From Patiria miniata (Eukaryota; Echinodermata; Asteroidea; Valvatida; Asterinidae): a stretch of 64,000 nt of DNA. The stretch lies in contig NW_024037047.1 in the NCBI RefSeq assembly GCF_015706575.1, positions 6,204,632 through 6,268,631 on the forward strand. Direction: 5' to 3'. The notes below the pieces were generated by a model. The model was not told the DNA's origin. It saw only the letters and a program-made list of their open reading frames with translations, and made no database searches. Position numbers and translations under genes: made by a program. Every line of letters starts with the position of its first letter. The stretch's first letter is position 1. Below, piece after piece: positions 44,182 to 56,040 of the stretch.

Positions 44182-45633
44182 ATGGCTGCTCTGAACTCCG
44201 ACGTAAACTTGACTTATCTACCGGAGGAATTAAAGGAGCACATATTTCGCCATCTGACAGCTACAGATCTCTGTCGCGTGGCATTATGTAATCGAATCTT
44301 GAGAGAATCAACCAATCGAGATGCCATATGGCGCCCTCTTTGTCATAAGGAGGGATGGGAGCGCTTCGGTACAATCTGCGATCTTTGCCAAGAGCCTCCG
44401 TATAAACCTATATTTAATTATAAAAAGAAGGGCACATGGGGCGCTCCCACATTCACTGCCTCTAAAGTCGTAACCGGTTCAGACTGGCCTGGACTGGTAG
44501 ATACATGTAAGTGGAAGGAAGTCTATATGAAAGCGAGGCACCTGGAAGAAAACTGGAGAAACAGGCGCTTCTACGACATGCGAATCAAATTAGACCATTT
44601 TTCAGCTAAAATGATCAATCTAGCTGTTGAAGGAGACTGTCTAGCTATCGGTTTATCAGACTACACTCATAAAATCTTCATCATAGATATGTTTAGCGGT
44701 AAACTTCGACACAGCATTAGAAATGGCTTTCACCTGCGTGACACTCCAGACACTCTGAAGATGAAGGATGGCATCATAGCTGCGGGATACATGGACTGTA
44801 AGATTCGCACCTACTCCGCCCAGACTGGAGAGCAGCTGCAAGTCATGTCGGGGCATCGTGTGTCCATGTCTCATTTGTTCTTCGATGGAGACACGATTGT
44901 TAGTGTCAGATTGGGTACTTACAAATGCATAGACAGTGACATTATACGGGTTTGGAGTGCTGCAAACGGTACCCGTCGCTGTATCCTACAGAGTGGCAAC
45001 GAAGCGAATTGGGTGATTGACCTCGACTACAAGGACAAGATCGTAGCTGCTGTGTACAGCGACAACATACTTCGTATATGGGATGCATGCAGTGGTTCTT
45101 CCATGCAGGAAATCGCTGGAGATATGAACAAACTGACTTCCTGCCATCTAGGGAATGGTGTCGTCATCGGCACATCCGGTTTGATAGTGAAGATTTGGGG
45201 ACTGAAATCTTGGGAATGCCTCAAGACATTTGATGTACCTCTTGATATCGAATTAAAATTACCTCCTGCTCATGAATTTACTTACTACATGTTCGGTGAT
45301 GAGCTGCTCAGTGTACGTACACCATTTCATAATCACTTCACAGTTTTCAACCTGAATGGGGAACGACTCTTGTCAGATACTCGTCTTGGAGTGAGACCTG
45401 TCTGTTACAACGGTAGTAGGCTGCTAACATGGAGCCATGAAGAAGGAAGGTGCGGCCTGTGGCTTACCGATCCCTTGAAAAGCGTGGGTGGTAGGGCATC
45501 AGGCAGTTCCAAGATTAAACTCCTTGCGAAAACTGGGGTCTCGCGTGCTTGGATGAGTGATACCAAAATGGTCTTTCATAAGCGGATATATAGTAACGCT
45601 CCTTCATATCCGGTCGTCCGTCACTACTGGTGA
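44182..45633 (+). CDS. F-box/WD40 protein F (SCF receptor)
   Basis: 483 aa, shortest intact copy; ATG 44182 in GGCAATGG, 33 bases after the splice acceptor TTTTGCTATTTACAG (44148). F-box about 9-50 (LPEELKEHIFRHLTATDLCR), ICDLCQEPPY, linker WPGLVDTCKWKEVYMK and ENWRNRRFY, WD40-like blades (CKIRTYSAQTGEQLQVMSGH, RVWSAANGTRR, SDNILRIWDACSG, LIVKIWGLKS) and the end VRHYW. The variable loop is very short (RLGTYKCI). The GASKDF motif is shortened to GTSG, and the first blade has lost its WD pair (HKIFIIDMFSG). The upstream promoter block is decayed: GCAAAAAGGGTCATTAGATC at about 43716 has no TATA or CRE, and the 5' donor reads GAGTG/GTCGTT. It may be weakly expressed. Confidence 0.92.
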   Translation: MAALNSDVNLTYLPEELKEHIFRHLTATDLCRVALCNRILRESTNRDAIWRPLCHKEGWERFGTICDLCQEPPYKPIFNYKKKGTWGAPTFTASKVVTGSDWPGLVDTCKWKEVYMKARHLEENWRNRRFYDMRIKLDHFSAKMINLAVEGDCLAIGLSDYTHKIFIIDMFSGKLRHSIRNGFHLRDTPDTLKMKDGIIAAGYMDCKIRTYSAQTGEQLQVMSGHRVSMSHLFFDGDTIVSVRLGTYKCIDSDIIRVWSAANGTRRCILQSGNEANWVIDLDYKDKIVAAVYSDNILRIWDACSGSSMQEIAGDMNKLTSCHLGNGVVIGTSGLIVKIWGLKSWECLKTFDVPLDIELKLPPAHEFTYYMFGDELLSVRTPFHNHFTVFNLNGERLLSDTRLGVRPVCYNGSRLLTWSHEEGRCGLWLTDPLKSVGGRASGSSKIKLLAKTGVSRAWMSDTKMVFHKRIYSNAPSYPVVRHYW

Positions 45634-47061
45634 ATGAATTAAAACTTTCAATTTATCAAGAGTCTGTGATGGTTGTCTGATAACCATCGTGATGACGATC
45701 GAGAGGTACATGTCACGTCCATCTGCGAAAATTAAACCCGTATTCAGACTTCAATAGAGAAACAGTCAAACTGTTGGTTTTCAAAAGAAATGTTGTCCTC
45801 ACTTTGATTGGTGACACAACATTGTGTCAAATTACTCTGAATGTCCAGGCAGTTTATGCAACGCACTTGTCTGTGTTTCATGTACAGCATAATTAGACAC
45901 AACGCACGACTTTAGAACAATTCTAACAGGTGTTATAAACAAGACAGATGGAACCGAGATCTGGAATTGTAAATTTGAAAAAAAAAGGTGATAGATAATT
46001 ACAGTTGTATAGTCGGTTCGCTTTTAGAACATTTCCAACAGTCGTCATTGAACCAAAATCTAGAATTGTACATTAAAAAAAGTATGATAGGTGCATGCGT
46101 TTATACTTGAGAAGTATTTAGAACATATTTCAATTCAATATATACTCCAAGAAGTGGACTTTGTACACATATTGTTTGCTTTTTGGTTACATTAACGCAG
46201 GTGCCGGTTGAGCTCTACATTATGTACACAATTTGCCCCATAAACACTTGGAATAGCTGAATTTAAAGGTAAACCACGACAAAGTTCTAGTATGCAGTGT
46301 ACATGACATTGTGTACATTCCATTACAGTCGTAGCATTTGTACATTCTACTTAAAGAAATGAGAAAAACGTAATTTCTGGAAACCTGAATAACGTACAAC
46401 CGACATTATTCGAAAGTCATTTAATAAAGCTAAAGATGTGAAAAACAAATTATAACATGTAAATTAACATCTAAATGCAACGTCTAAACATGTCGTGGGC
46501 TATATATAAACCTTTGAAACAAAGTGGATACATGATGTGTTTAGAAATGTGTTTATATTATGTACGCCATTTTTACAGTGTAATTTCCTTGATTTTTAAA
46601 TGGTTTAAATTACCTTGCAGGACCTTATAAATAAAAAATTTTACTAAAAAAATTACTAATAAATCCCTGATGGACATTCAGGACTTTTTTCAAAAAACGT
46701 AATTACGGGGACTAAACTAGTACAGCTACAGAATAAGAGGCCGACATTTTTGGCAGTGTTTGTGTGGTTTTCGTAATTAAACTTTTATTTTATAAGGAGA
46801 AAAAGTAGACTGTTTTTGGAAATTGCATTGAAAGCCCATCATTATTTCCCTACTTATTTATAATTGTTTTTGAAATCCCTGAAAAAATAAGAAGAGCAGT
46901 TACTCTGTAGATTGCCCAGGGACCTCCCTCCGTGGATATATTAACTTTAGCTCCCTTCCAGATACATCACTTAGCTCAGTGTATAAACCTCTTTATTTGC
47001 GAGACAACCGTAAGTATAACACTTCAATAAATGTAGATGCATGGTTTGTATATCGGTTTAA
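45634..47061. other. 3' flank of gene F and intergenic DNA
   Basis: Family 3' blocks are visible to about 46110 (GGAACCGAGATCTGGAATTG at 45950, repeated as CATTGAACCAAAATCTAGAATTG at 46046), implying a small internal duplication. Beyond that it is AT-rich with no coding signal. Confidence 0.5.
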
Positions 47062-47574
47062 AGGGAATATACATCATTTGCTTTTGCTGTAATTTTCAGA
47101 AATGGATGGAATTGGGGGGTTGGAAATATATAGCAAATATAGTTACACTGACTTTTTTGAGGTTTTGGGTTCGAAAATGCTATAAAAACCAAGAAAAACG
47201 ATCATTTTCCTGTAGTCTGGTTCCCTGACTCCATATAAGAAGAAACAGAGCAGTTTACATACATTGGGGAATTGTAAGGTCAGGGAACCAGTCTAGCTGG
47301 CTCGTACCCGTTTATAGGTTTGTAATCGATTGCAAACAAGTGCGATGGTCAATTGGGGCCAGTATTTGAAAAAAGCCAGTTTTTTCCAACGCTGATCGGC
47401 CGATCAGCGTTGGAAATTGATACAAAAATACCACTTTTCTTGAAAATGACAGTATACCAGGTGCCATGATTTTACAGGATGCTTTACACTGTCATTCACT
47501 AACAGTCCAGCAAGGTATTTCAAAATGATTTGGTAGTTGTATTTTTTTATGTTTGCAAATGTTGTATTTTCCCT
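47062..47574. mobile_element. TTAA-class (piggyBac-type) MITE with perfect palindrome
   Basis: Inverted ends AGGGAATATACATCATTTGC and AGGGAAAATACAACATTTGC are flanked by TTAA (47058-47061 and 47575-47578). Inside is a 32-base perfect palindrome centred at 47400/47401 (AACGCTGATCGG and its inverse) and the inverted pair CTGGTTCCCTGAC / GTCAGGGAACCAG. Confidence 0.75.
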
Positions 47575-48780
47575 TTAAACCAAAGAAACAAAGGAAAAGT
47601 CAGCAATATGCAAGAAAAGCGCGACTATATACTACATTCAAGCTTTACTGTTCATTATAATAATAATGATGATGACGAGAAGAAGGAGGAGGAGAATTAA
47701 CAGAAATAAGAATTAGAATTAGAATTGAAATTAGAATTAGAAGTTATTTTGTGTATTGTTATACTCTATAACACTGAATAATAATGTAATGTTAATCATT
47801 GTTTTCTATTGGTAACTCACATTGTTAATTAAGCTTTTGTTAGTCATAGGTTCAAATTCGTGTTTGATATATTTGCAAATGAAAATGAACAGGTATTTAT
47901 ATGCATATGCATCATCTCTCTGTTTTGAATTTGCACTGCTGGTGGATGGCAAATTTCCACATGCTTATTGTGGACAATAAATTATCATATATCATAAAAC
48001 TAATACGCATAAAAACTAAAAAGGAGATTTGAAAATACGCAAATAATAATGTGAAACCCCTTTCTCTTTGACGTACACTATTTTACTTGTTTACATGCAT
48101 TTCCATTGCAAACGAGGGCGCTACGGCTGTTGACTTTCAAACGATTCACCGTTCACTCAGATTCAAATATAAGCCTGAAAGGTGTAGGCCCTATTCTCCG
48201 TGCTATAGTAATATTAACGCACTCGATTGAGGCATCGTAAACTCCACCAGACGTTTAGCTACTGAATTATTTCTTTAAAATAATTCGATATTTAAATTTT
48301 TGAGGCCCAACATTGGTTCTGCACCCGCTAGGCGGGTTCGTTTGTGCGCAAACTCCCCTCTTTTTCAGAGGGTTCCAAAGGCCCCCCCCCCCTCCCCCCC
48401 CAAAAAACAACAACAACAAAACAGAAATATGAAAAAAAAAAATCATATTTGGATAAAACAATCAATTTTGTTGAAGAGCATGGGACATATACCTTTAGAA
48501 TACGCATTTTACGTAAAACATTATTAACAATATTTTCTTAATTTCCTTTCAAGAAGAAAATTGAAGATCTGTATACACACCAGCATACTTATGCAATGAA
48601 CAGTAAAAAAGAACTTTTCCTTTTTTCCTCATTATATCGTTTTATAAGCAACTTAATAACAATCCTTTGAAAATTTGGATTTTGAAAATTGCATCAAACC
48701 AAATCCCCTTAAAAACTTAACAACAGAAACATTTGACAAGTCTTTACAATTGCCGCCCATGCACTACGTCCCGTGTTTGC
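47575..48780. other. Intergenic, low-complexity DNA
   Basis: Contains GAATTA-rich simple repeat (47713-47742), a C-rich/A-rich block (48380-48440) and no coding signal. The 3' UTR of the minus-strand gene ending at 48785 should lie in the upper part; I see no clear poly(A) signal. Confidence 0.4.
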
Positions 48781-48784
48781 AATT

Positions 48785-49477
48785 CTACAATGCCAACTTG
48801 TATCTCACGCGAGAAATGCAAAATTTTACATCCTCTTTTGAAGGGCAGTTTAGCTTCTTGACAGTGTCTTCGAACTCTTTAGCCAGGGAACCAACCCCTC
48901 CGTTGAATTTCAAGACTTGCCAGGCCAAAGTATTGATTGGACCTTCGGAGTCGAATATTCGGTCACCCCCGAAGACAAGTGGTAATGTTATTTCTCCCGT
49001 TTTACCCAGGCTTACCCAAGCTGAATTCACTCGTTCAACAGCAGTCTTCAGATTCTCACTCAAGCGTCGCTCTGTCGCTTTGAACTCTTTGACACCCTTT
49101 CTCATTTTCCAGAAACCAGTGAACAAGGAAAAACCCCAAGTCAAATGGGGGATGTCGCCAAAGAAGAATGCTAATGCGGTAAGACTCACGAATAGTATCT
49201 TCCAGATTAGGACCTGCATGCATGGGGGGAAACAGAGATATTTATTTGAGTAAAACGACTTCAATATAATATAAACTGCGAGTTTTCTGAACATTATTCA
49301 CTAATTTCCCCACATTTTTAGTTTGAAAATAGGCACACATTATGCATGTTCGAATTAAAGGTATTTGCGTTCGTTCAGAATTCGTCAAACGAAACTGTTT
49401 ATGTTTGATCTTTAATCATTTTTTGTATATTTTAATCACCGTAAGAGGAGAGCAGTGACGTAGCCACGGGGGGCCGT

Positions 49478-49510
<33 letters not shown>

Positions 49511-50819
49511 GGGTGACAGCCCCCCCCTGAAACCTTGTGGCCCCCCCCAGTCGCCCCCCCCCCACTGAGATTTTGAGTTTCTTAAAAAATTATCATTGAT
49601 CTACATGACGCCCCAATGAAATGTTTCCAGCCCCCCCCCCCCCCCACCCCCCCCCCCCCCCCCCCCCCCACTGAAAAATTCCTGGCTACGCCACTGGAGG
49701 AGAGGAGATTTAATGTTACCTTTAATTTTAATGGAGGGAACACAATACCTCGCTATTCAATTTTCAGGGTTTTTTTAATAGCAATGTTTCATTTTAACTT
49801 GAAAACAATGCCTTCTGGAGGGAACACAATATCTCTCTATTAGCGAAGATTAATTCACTTACATTTATAGGGACGTAGCCACACATTTTCAACCAAGAGA
49901 CAAATCGGTCCAGAGTCTGCAGTTGGATTTGTCGGTTTTGGACGTACTTCCCCGCTGCATCTTCCAAAGTCTTCAGTTCTTCATTAAACTGAATAATCGA
50001 GTCTATGTCTAAAGCTGTTTAAAAATAACCAAACAAAGTAAAATGTGTATTTGGTATATGCCTTAAAAACACACTAAATCAATTTTGATACATCAATGCA
50101 GTATGTATGTATCAAACGAGCATGTTGTTCATATAATCGGGGTGGGGGGAATTAGTGATGTTGATCTTTGGTTCAGATGTTGGGCATGTTTAACAAAAGG
50201 AACCTGTTTTCACAGCCGTCGTTGGAATGCTAAATATTTTGAAACAAAGCTAAGTGAGAGCCAGAAATTACACACAGGCAATCACAATCAAATGAGACTG
50301 AAGGACTGACATATTTTTTTTTTCCGTCAGATTTTGTCTTTTTTTTCTGAAATGATCATGGAGTCTTGTCTTTTTCCTTCGCAAGTTGCTGCACGTTCAT
50401 CTTATTTAAAGGGTATTCAGCAATGTGTCTCGGTAAATGATTGGTGATGAACGGCTGAATTTTGTTGTATTTCTTTTAAAATAACTACTATTATTATTAT
50501 TATTAATAACAAAAACAAATTGTGAAGAAAGATTGCAAATTTCGTAAATGTTCATAGTTACTAGTCAATACCATGTACAAATTTAGTCCCTTGTTATTAT
50601 TTTGATTGAATAGAGCAAACCACATAATTTTATATTTCTTTTCTAACTGAGGTAGGCCAAAAAAAGTCTCCGTCTTCTGGTATGGAGCTTGCCCCAAAAG
50701 GTGCGCGCGGCGACGCTTCTTTTTTTTACCGCACTTTTTTTTTAAATGTCGGCTGATGTTGCAGATGACGCTTCGATCCCCTTAACCCTAAAAGGCCGGT
50801 TATTTTGACCATCTCTCAG

Positions 50820-50859
<40 letters not shown>

Positions 50860-53065
50860 GGATTCCAAGATCTCGGCCATCGAGTGACGAAACATTTTGA
50901 AACTCAGTACATGCATAGAGCAACTCTTCCTAAACATTTTCTCGCTACGTGGCAACCCCTGATCCGATTTTTATGTTTTTGGTACCAAAAGATGTGCAAA
51001 GCTCGAGGCTAAAAAGTCATAACAGCTCGGGTCGGGAAACATTTTTTTAGAGGCTATCGCGAAAAATGTTGAGGGGGGGGCGGATTCCGCCCCGGCCCTT
51101 TTAGGGTTAAAACTCTCAAAAATATCCTTCAGAGTGGAGCTTGAGGTGACTTCAGTAAGGCCATAAGGCTTGAGAAGTCTGCACCCATGTACGATCTCGA
51201 CCGACACGAACATTCTTCGGGAAATTTTGATCATGGTCTCAGGGAAAACGGCGACGTCAAACCATGCAGCGACATCGACATCGCGTTGCGCATGTGCTGC
51301 CAGGCTAATCTGCTCCCTTATATATTGCGCTAATTAAAAGCGTTTACAGGTTCCCTGTAAGATACACGACCATCACTCCCTCACTCTGGATTCCAGACGC
51401 ACAATAACAAAATTATAACACCGTGTGCAAATGGTGCCCGACTAAATTTAGTGCAAAATATATGGGAGCCCAGGGAGGCCACATAAAGCCAATACTCGAT
51501 CGTAACCCCTCTAAACACGTTAAAATTGTGCAGCAGCATGCAGGATTCCAGTCAAACCAGTGTGTTTGGCGGTTTTGAGACACCATCTTACATTAAACTT
51601 TTTAATTTTGCCGACGCGCATGGCTACGGCGACGCGCGCGCATACCAGCAACCGGAGACTTATGTTTTTGTGGTCTTACTTTCCTTTTGACTCTCTCTGT
51701 GTTTATCGCTACATTTTATCTGAGGTTATCTTTAAAGTGGCAAAGCTAAAGGTGTATGTACCTTTCCCAGGAAAACTGTTTCTGTTCCCAAAACTAGATC
51801 CGATAGTGACGGGACTATTGGTTGCCACAATGTTGATAGTAATGTTGACGTTGACACTTTTCGGTGTTCTGAAACCTCGGCACTGAATGATGGTTTATTC
51901 TGGCTTCCAACAGAAATAGGTTCGTCCTCGCCTTCGTCGTGTGATTTCGGCGGAATTTCAGTCTGATCTGCAGGCAGATAACACGCACAACAATCGTTAA
52001 AAATATGCAGTATAGACGCATCAATTAATTAAGTCACGCCCATTTATTTGCACGTAGGTTGACACCCACACATGCACTGCCCCTCCAATGTAATTGGACA
52101 ATTATCACGGCTGTGATTGGTCAATGCCATATAGGAACGAGATCACGAACGAGATCGACAGCTGACAGAATGTTCCATGCTGTTGTTATGGAAAGCAGTG
52201 ACGATCGGTCGAGTGGAAGGTCCTGGAAATTATCAATATAACTCAATAAAGCTGCCAGCTTTTTGTTGCTTATAGATTTATTTATTTTTGCACTTGAAGA
52301 GGATAAGGCAAATTTTATTTTATGTGAATATAAATGACACATGTATATTTTAATGCAAGCCTTGAACTTTATTTTCAATTCATTTTGCTATTTTCGAAAA
52401 GATTTTGGTGCCTTTTCGTTCAGTGTTACGCAAATGCAAATGTCCGTATTCAATAGCAAAAGTTGGATATCGTTTTAGCGTCGTTTTAGGCAGATACATC
52501 AGTGTTAAGCTACAGCTATTTCATCACCAAAAGGTTCCAGAATGTTGAATATGCTGCTGTTGAAAATGTACTGTTTTGGTGATTCGTTGTTGTTTTACAT
52601 CACAGTAAGTTAATAAGTAAACTTTTCTCACTAAATGTTGCCGAGTAGTACATTTTAGGTTTCGCAATTCGAACAGAAAACCCTTATATAGACTGGAGAC
52701 GTGTTCCTAAAATGACATGGTAGCAAGAGCGCCCTCAGTTATCAAGAAAAGCATGGACCATTTTAAGTGCTTAAAGAAGTGCACTTTTCAAAAACAACTA
52801 ACCAAAAAGGGATGTTTTAGTTTTTATAGGCCTACATTTTAAGAGGAGTTGAAAGGTGCAAAATATGTCCCCAATTAAAATTCATGTCATAGTTCGTTAA
52901 ATTGTTAGAAAGAAAAGTGTTATGAATTTCAAACAGAACTGAATAACCTGATGGTGTTTCTTGTCCAGTTGAAGTCACGTGCACTGCCGTCTCGTCCGTA
53001 CCTTGAAGCAGGCCGATACAAGCCTCCAGTATTCGCTGCTTGTGCTCCTGATCACGCCGATCCAT
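48785..53065 (-). CDS. Unrecognised single-pass membrane protein, four exons
   Basis: Exons on the minus strand: 53002-53065 (MDRRDQEHKQRILEACIGLL, donor AAG/GTACGG); 51762-51967 (acceptor CTGCCTGCAG; acidic QTEIPPKSHDEGEDEP, later VNVNITINIVATNSPVTIGS); 49863-50014 (LDIDSIIQFNEELKTLEDAA, helical, donor AAT/GTAAGT); 48785-49213 (acceptor GCATGCAG to stop). Exons 1-2 join in phase (G/AT, Asp), 2-3 join in phase only from a second frame, and 3-4 join in phase 0. About 284 aa. A hydrophobic segment VLIWKILFVSLTALAFFFG at the start of exon 4 is a likely membrane span, followed by basic helices and DTVKKLNCPSKEDVKF. Odd: in exon 2 the frame matching exon 1 and the frame matching exon 3 differ by one base near 51860, so it is a pseudogene or has a sequence error. 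Family unknown; the splice sites, not homology, support it. Confidence 0.6.
49453..49696. mobile_element. hAT-type MITE with extreme G and C runs
   Basis: Ends CAGTGACGTAGCCA and TGGCTACGCCACTG with a perfect 8-bp target duplication GAGGAGAG (49445-49452 and 49697-49704). Inside are a G run of more than 30 bases and long C runs. It lies in the last intron of the minus-strand gene. Confidence 0.9.
50655..51675. mobile_element. Harbinger-type MITE, GGCC family, copy 3, with nested insertion
   Basis: Left end GGCCAAAAAAAGTCTCCG and right end CCGGAGACTTATGTTTTTG-TGGTC match the copies at 6161 and 9769. Its interior (ATGTCGGCTGATG ... GTGCAAATGGTGCCCGACTAA) is split at about 50765 by foreign DNA that runs to about 51425. 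It lies in an intron of the minus-strand gene. Confidence 0.7.
50786..51106. mobile_element. TTAA-class MITE nested in another element
   Basis: Inverted ends CCCTAAAAGGCCGG and CCGGCCCTTTTAGGG are flanked by TTAA (50782-50785 and 51107-51110). A run of more than 30 G starts at 50822. Confidence 0.75.
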
Positions 53066-53126
53066 ACTGTGTATTCTGTACTGAGAGCAACTGGTTTCTG
53101 AAAAGTTGAATGGGTCCGTGCGTTAA

Positions 53127-53596
53127 GGGTGCAGACCAGTAAATCGGTCCGAAATTGCCTGCGCCGGCCAAATCACGATTTGCATGCCCTCAAAATCTTC
53201 AGTATTTGAGCATGCTGTTGGCCATGAACTTGAGGGTTTGTAAAAAATATGGGTAAAAAACCGTGCACAGGACTGGGAGCTTGCAGTTCTGTTAATTTTG
53301 ATGTAATTTGGACCCTAAAAGCGCTCTACTTTGCAATGGAGTGTAGGCATCGTTTTTCAAAATGGCGATGGGCTTCAGGACTATTTTCAGGGGTGATAAT
53401 CTTCAGATGGAAATTTCTCCTAAAAGTCATCAGTTGACCCCCCGAAAATTGAAAAGAAAATGAAAGATGATGAAATAGGCTTTAATTTGATGTGTGTCTC
53501 GAACACCTTGGAGAGTTGTGAGTATTTTTCCCGAATTTTTGAAGTGGGAGCATTTACCATTGGGGTCTATGGAAGTTTATTTACTGGTCTGCTACC
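53127..53596 (+). mobile_element. TTAA-class MITE, copy 3
   Basis: Ends GGGTGCAGACCAGTAAAT and ATTTACTGGTCTGCTACC are flanked by TTAA (53123-53126 and 53597-53600). 470 bases; the best-preserved copy of the family also at 4872 and 16908. It lies just upstream of the minus-strand gene's first coding exon. Confidence 0.85.
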
Positions 53597-53777
53597 TTAA
53601 GCAGAGGGCGCTATGCTGACCCAACAACAGAAAGCTATATTAAGATATTTGCTTTTAATAAAAAAAAAAAAAAGTTGCTCAGAGCGCCCTCACTGGCAGG
53701 ACTGGGCTTTGTTCCTCTGGGATACGCACGAGTACGAGTAGCCACTTTGTACTTTCAACTTTCAATGTACCTCGATT

Positions 53778-53985
53778 TCAAATAGTGATATCTCTATTTT
53801 CAAAAAGAGATATCTATATTTCTAATAGAAATATCTATATTTCTACTATATCTCTATTTCAAATGGTGACATAATTCTAATAGAGATATCTATAATTCAA
53901 ATAGATCTATATTGTTCAAATACAGGTATCTGTATTTCCAATAAAGATATCTCTATTTCTTATAGAGATATCTATACTTTGCTTC
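53778..53985. repeat. AT-rich palindromic repeat array
   Basis: About ten imperfect copies of a motif near ATAGAGATATCTCTATTTC, each self-complementary around GATATC. Confidence 0.8.
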
Positions 53986-54102
53986 CATCAGTCCGTGTGC
54001 CCGAGTCAGAGGTCGTCCATGCGTATACGCAATGTTTGGTGCGATGCCAATAATTGCAATCTTGGGGGTTTCCCATTCGTGTCATTGTCAGCAGAAGCTT
54101 AA

Positions 54103-54575
54103 AGAGGTTGTGGAATGCTCGAAGACATTTCCGTCATTTTTGGGGTATATGTAGCCTAAGGTGTGATGAAATAAAAACGACTATTGTGTCTGTCATGAAA
54201 TGAGTACAAAGGTTACTTTTGAGAGCTATTTTGTCAGGTCCTGTTTCGACCCGAACGTGCAATTTCTGTAAAAGTCGTCGTTACGGGCAGCAAACAAAAC
54301 ACAGAAAATCGTGACTCGTTTATGCTACTCTGCATCGGGAGTCCTGTTTATTACGTCACAATTTACTGTGTTTTGTTTGCTGCCTGCAACGACGACTTTT
54401 ACACAAATTGCACGTTCGGGTCGAAACAGGCATGAGAGGACTTGAAAAACAGCTCTCAAAAGTACCTTTTGTACTCATTTTGTGACAGAAACAATAGTCG
54501 TTTTTATTTCATCACACCTTAGGCTACATATACCCGAAAAATGACGGAAATGTCTTCGAGCATTCCACAACCTCT
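54103..54575. mobile_element. TTAA-class foldback element with 200-base arms
   Basis: Arms 54103-54304 and about 54369-54575 are inverse copies with few mismatches, starting AGAGGTTGTGGAATGCTCG, separated by a loop of about 65 bases. TTAA flanks both sides (54099-54102 and 54576-54579). A transcript across it would form a long hairpin. Confidence 0.85.
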
Positions 54576-54579
54576 TTAA

Positions 54580-56040
54580 CCATGGGCTCAACGTGCGCAG
54601 CCGTGTTACACATGTATATCTGTCGGCACTCCTGTCTCGCTAAAATATTGTTGCAACACGAAACATACACTGGCCTTTCGGTTATAACACAACGGACCGG
54701 AAACAAAATAGAGATATCTCCATGTCGGGATTAAATGTTAAATTTGCACGTCATATAAAACAGAGAAAGAAATAGTGAAAAAAATATTTTTATTAGAAAT
54801 AGAAATAGTCTTTTCTTAAATAGATTATCTTGACAGAGACAATTCTTTTGATATAGAGATTTCAATTTTTCTTTTTGGGGATTTAATCTGAAATTCGTAC
54901 TTTCACAAAAGAGCTTCAGAGACGTGGTAAAACTAAAAGAAAATCTGTAGGCCTACAGCAGTTTATTCGAACTTCTATTTTGCATCCATGGCAGCAGGCA
55001 TTCAGTACCAAAATAAAAATAGCCTAGACCCATATAGTCCGAGTAGGCATTATTTTGGAATCCGAATTGTTACTCGGACTAACTACCCAACGTCGTTCAG
55101 ACGCTGTATAGTATACTCCTCACATAAAAAAAAGTTTCAACTGTTTAACAATACATCATGCTTACCTGCTCTTGAGGACACCTCTCACTGTCAAATATTG
55201 TCAGAAAACGGTGAAAACAATTAAATTAACTACAGTGCTTTTTTTGCAGGAACCATTAGTTGAATTTAGTTCCCAACGTCATGCTGAACGGCTGTCCCGT
55301 ACATACTGTTTGTCTCTGCCCAGGTACGTAGTTGTTTTGATTCTATAAATAACCGGGGAAGTCCAACCTGTCAAGCGATTGCGACATCACGTTATTGCGT
55401 ACGCTGACGTGTACATGATGTGCACATATTCAGCACATTTGGACGAGGAGTCCGAGATTAGGTTTCTGTCCTCCGCGATTCATCGATTTACACTATAATC
55501 ACGTCCGCGAATGTGCACATGTAGTTGCGGGTGAAACAAACAAGGACGCATTATAGTGTCTGAGAATCCTTTTTTTTTTTTTTGATCGATATTTGCTCGT
55601 GCTTTGTTTCATGAACGTACGGTAAAAAACTGCGTGAGGAGGAGGGGTAACTGCATGCACTTGTATTTACTGTAAGCTGATTTACCCGATCATAGATCGG
55701 GTAGGGCGTGTCGCGGATGAAAATGTGGGGAGTTAAATGAAAAATCGGGGATTTAGTTGAAAAGACATGCAGTTATAGAAAAGCAATTTCTGTGGTGCGA
55801 TCTGAGGCAATTTCTGACCACTAAAACCAATTTAAGCAAAAGATCCTCTTTTAAACATCATTTTCGAGTTTGGAGTAGGCCTAATTAAATCATACATGTA
55901 TTCTGAGTAATAGAATCATTATAGTAGGCTACAATTTTTATTCGGGGAAGAAAAAGTGTGTGGGGGGGGGGACCAAACGATTCCCCCCACTTTAAAATGT
56001 GGGAAGGGTGTTTTTTTTATCAAGTTGGTTCAACCATTAA
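54580..56040. other. Intergenic, no gene seen
   Basis: AT-rich with repeats of AGAAATAGAAATAGTC-type sequence near 54800, a fragment of the GGATCCAG hAT family at about 55790-55830 (GTGGTGCGATCTGAGGCAAT), and a G run at 55962. No exon recognised. Confidence 0.4.

Noticed and set aside
48675-49253. 192-codon plus-strand open frame
   Set aside because: It is antisense to a minus-strand exon that has an acceptor, a membrane span and a phase-consistent upstream exon.
54988-55224. 78-codon open frame with an ATG
   Set aside because: No splice sites, homology or conserved motif; its length is within chance for AT-rich DNA.
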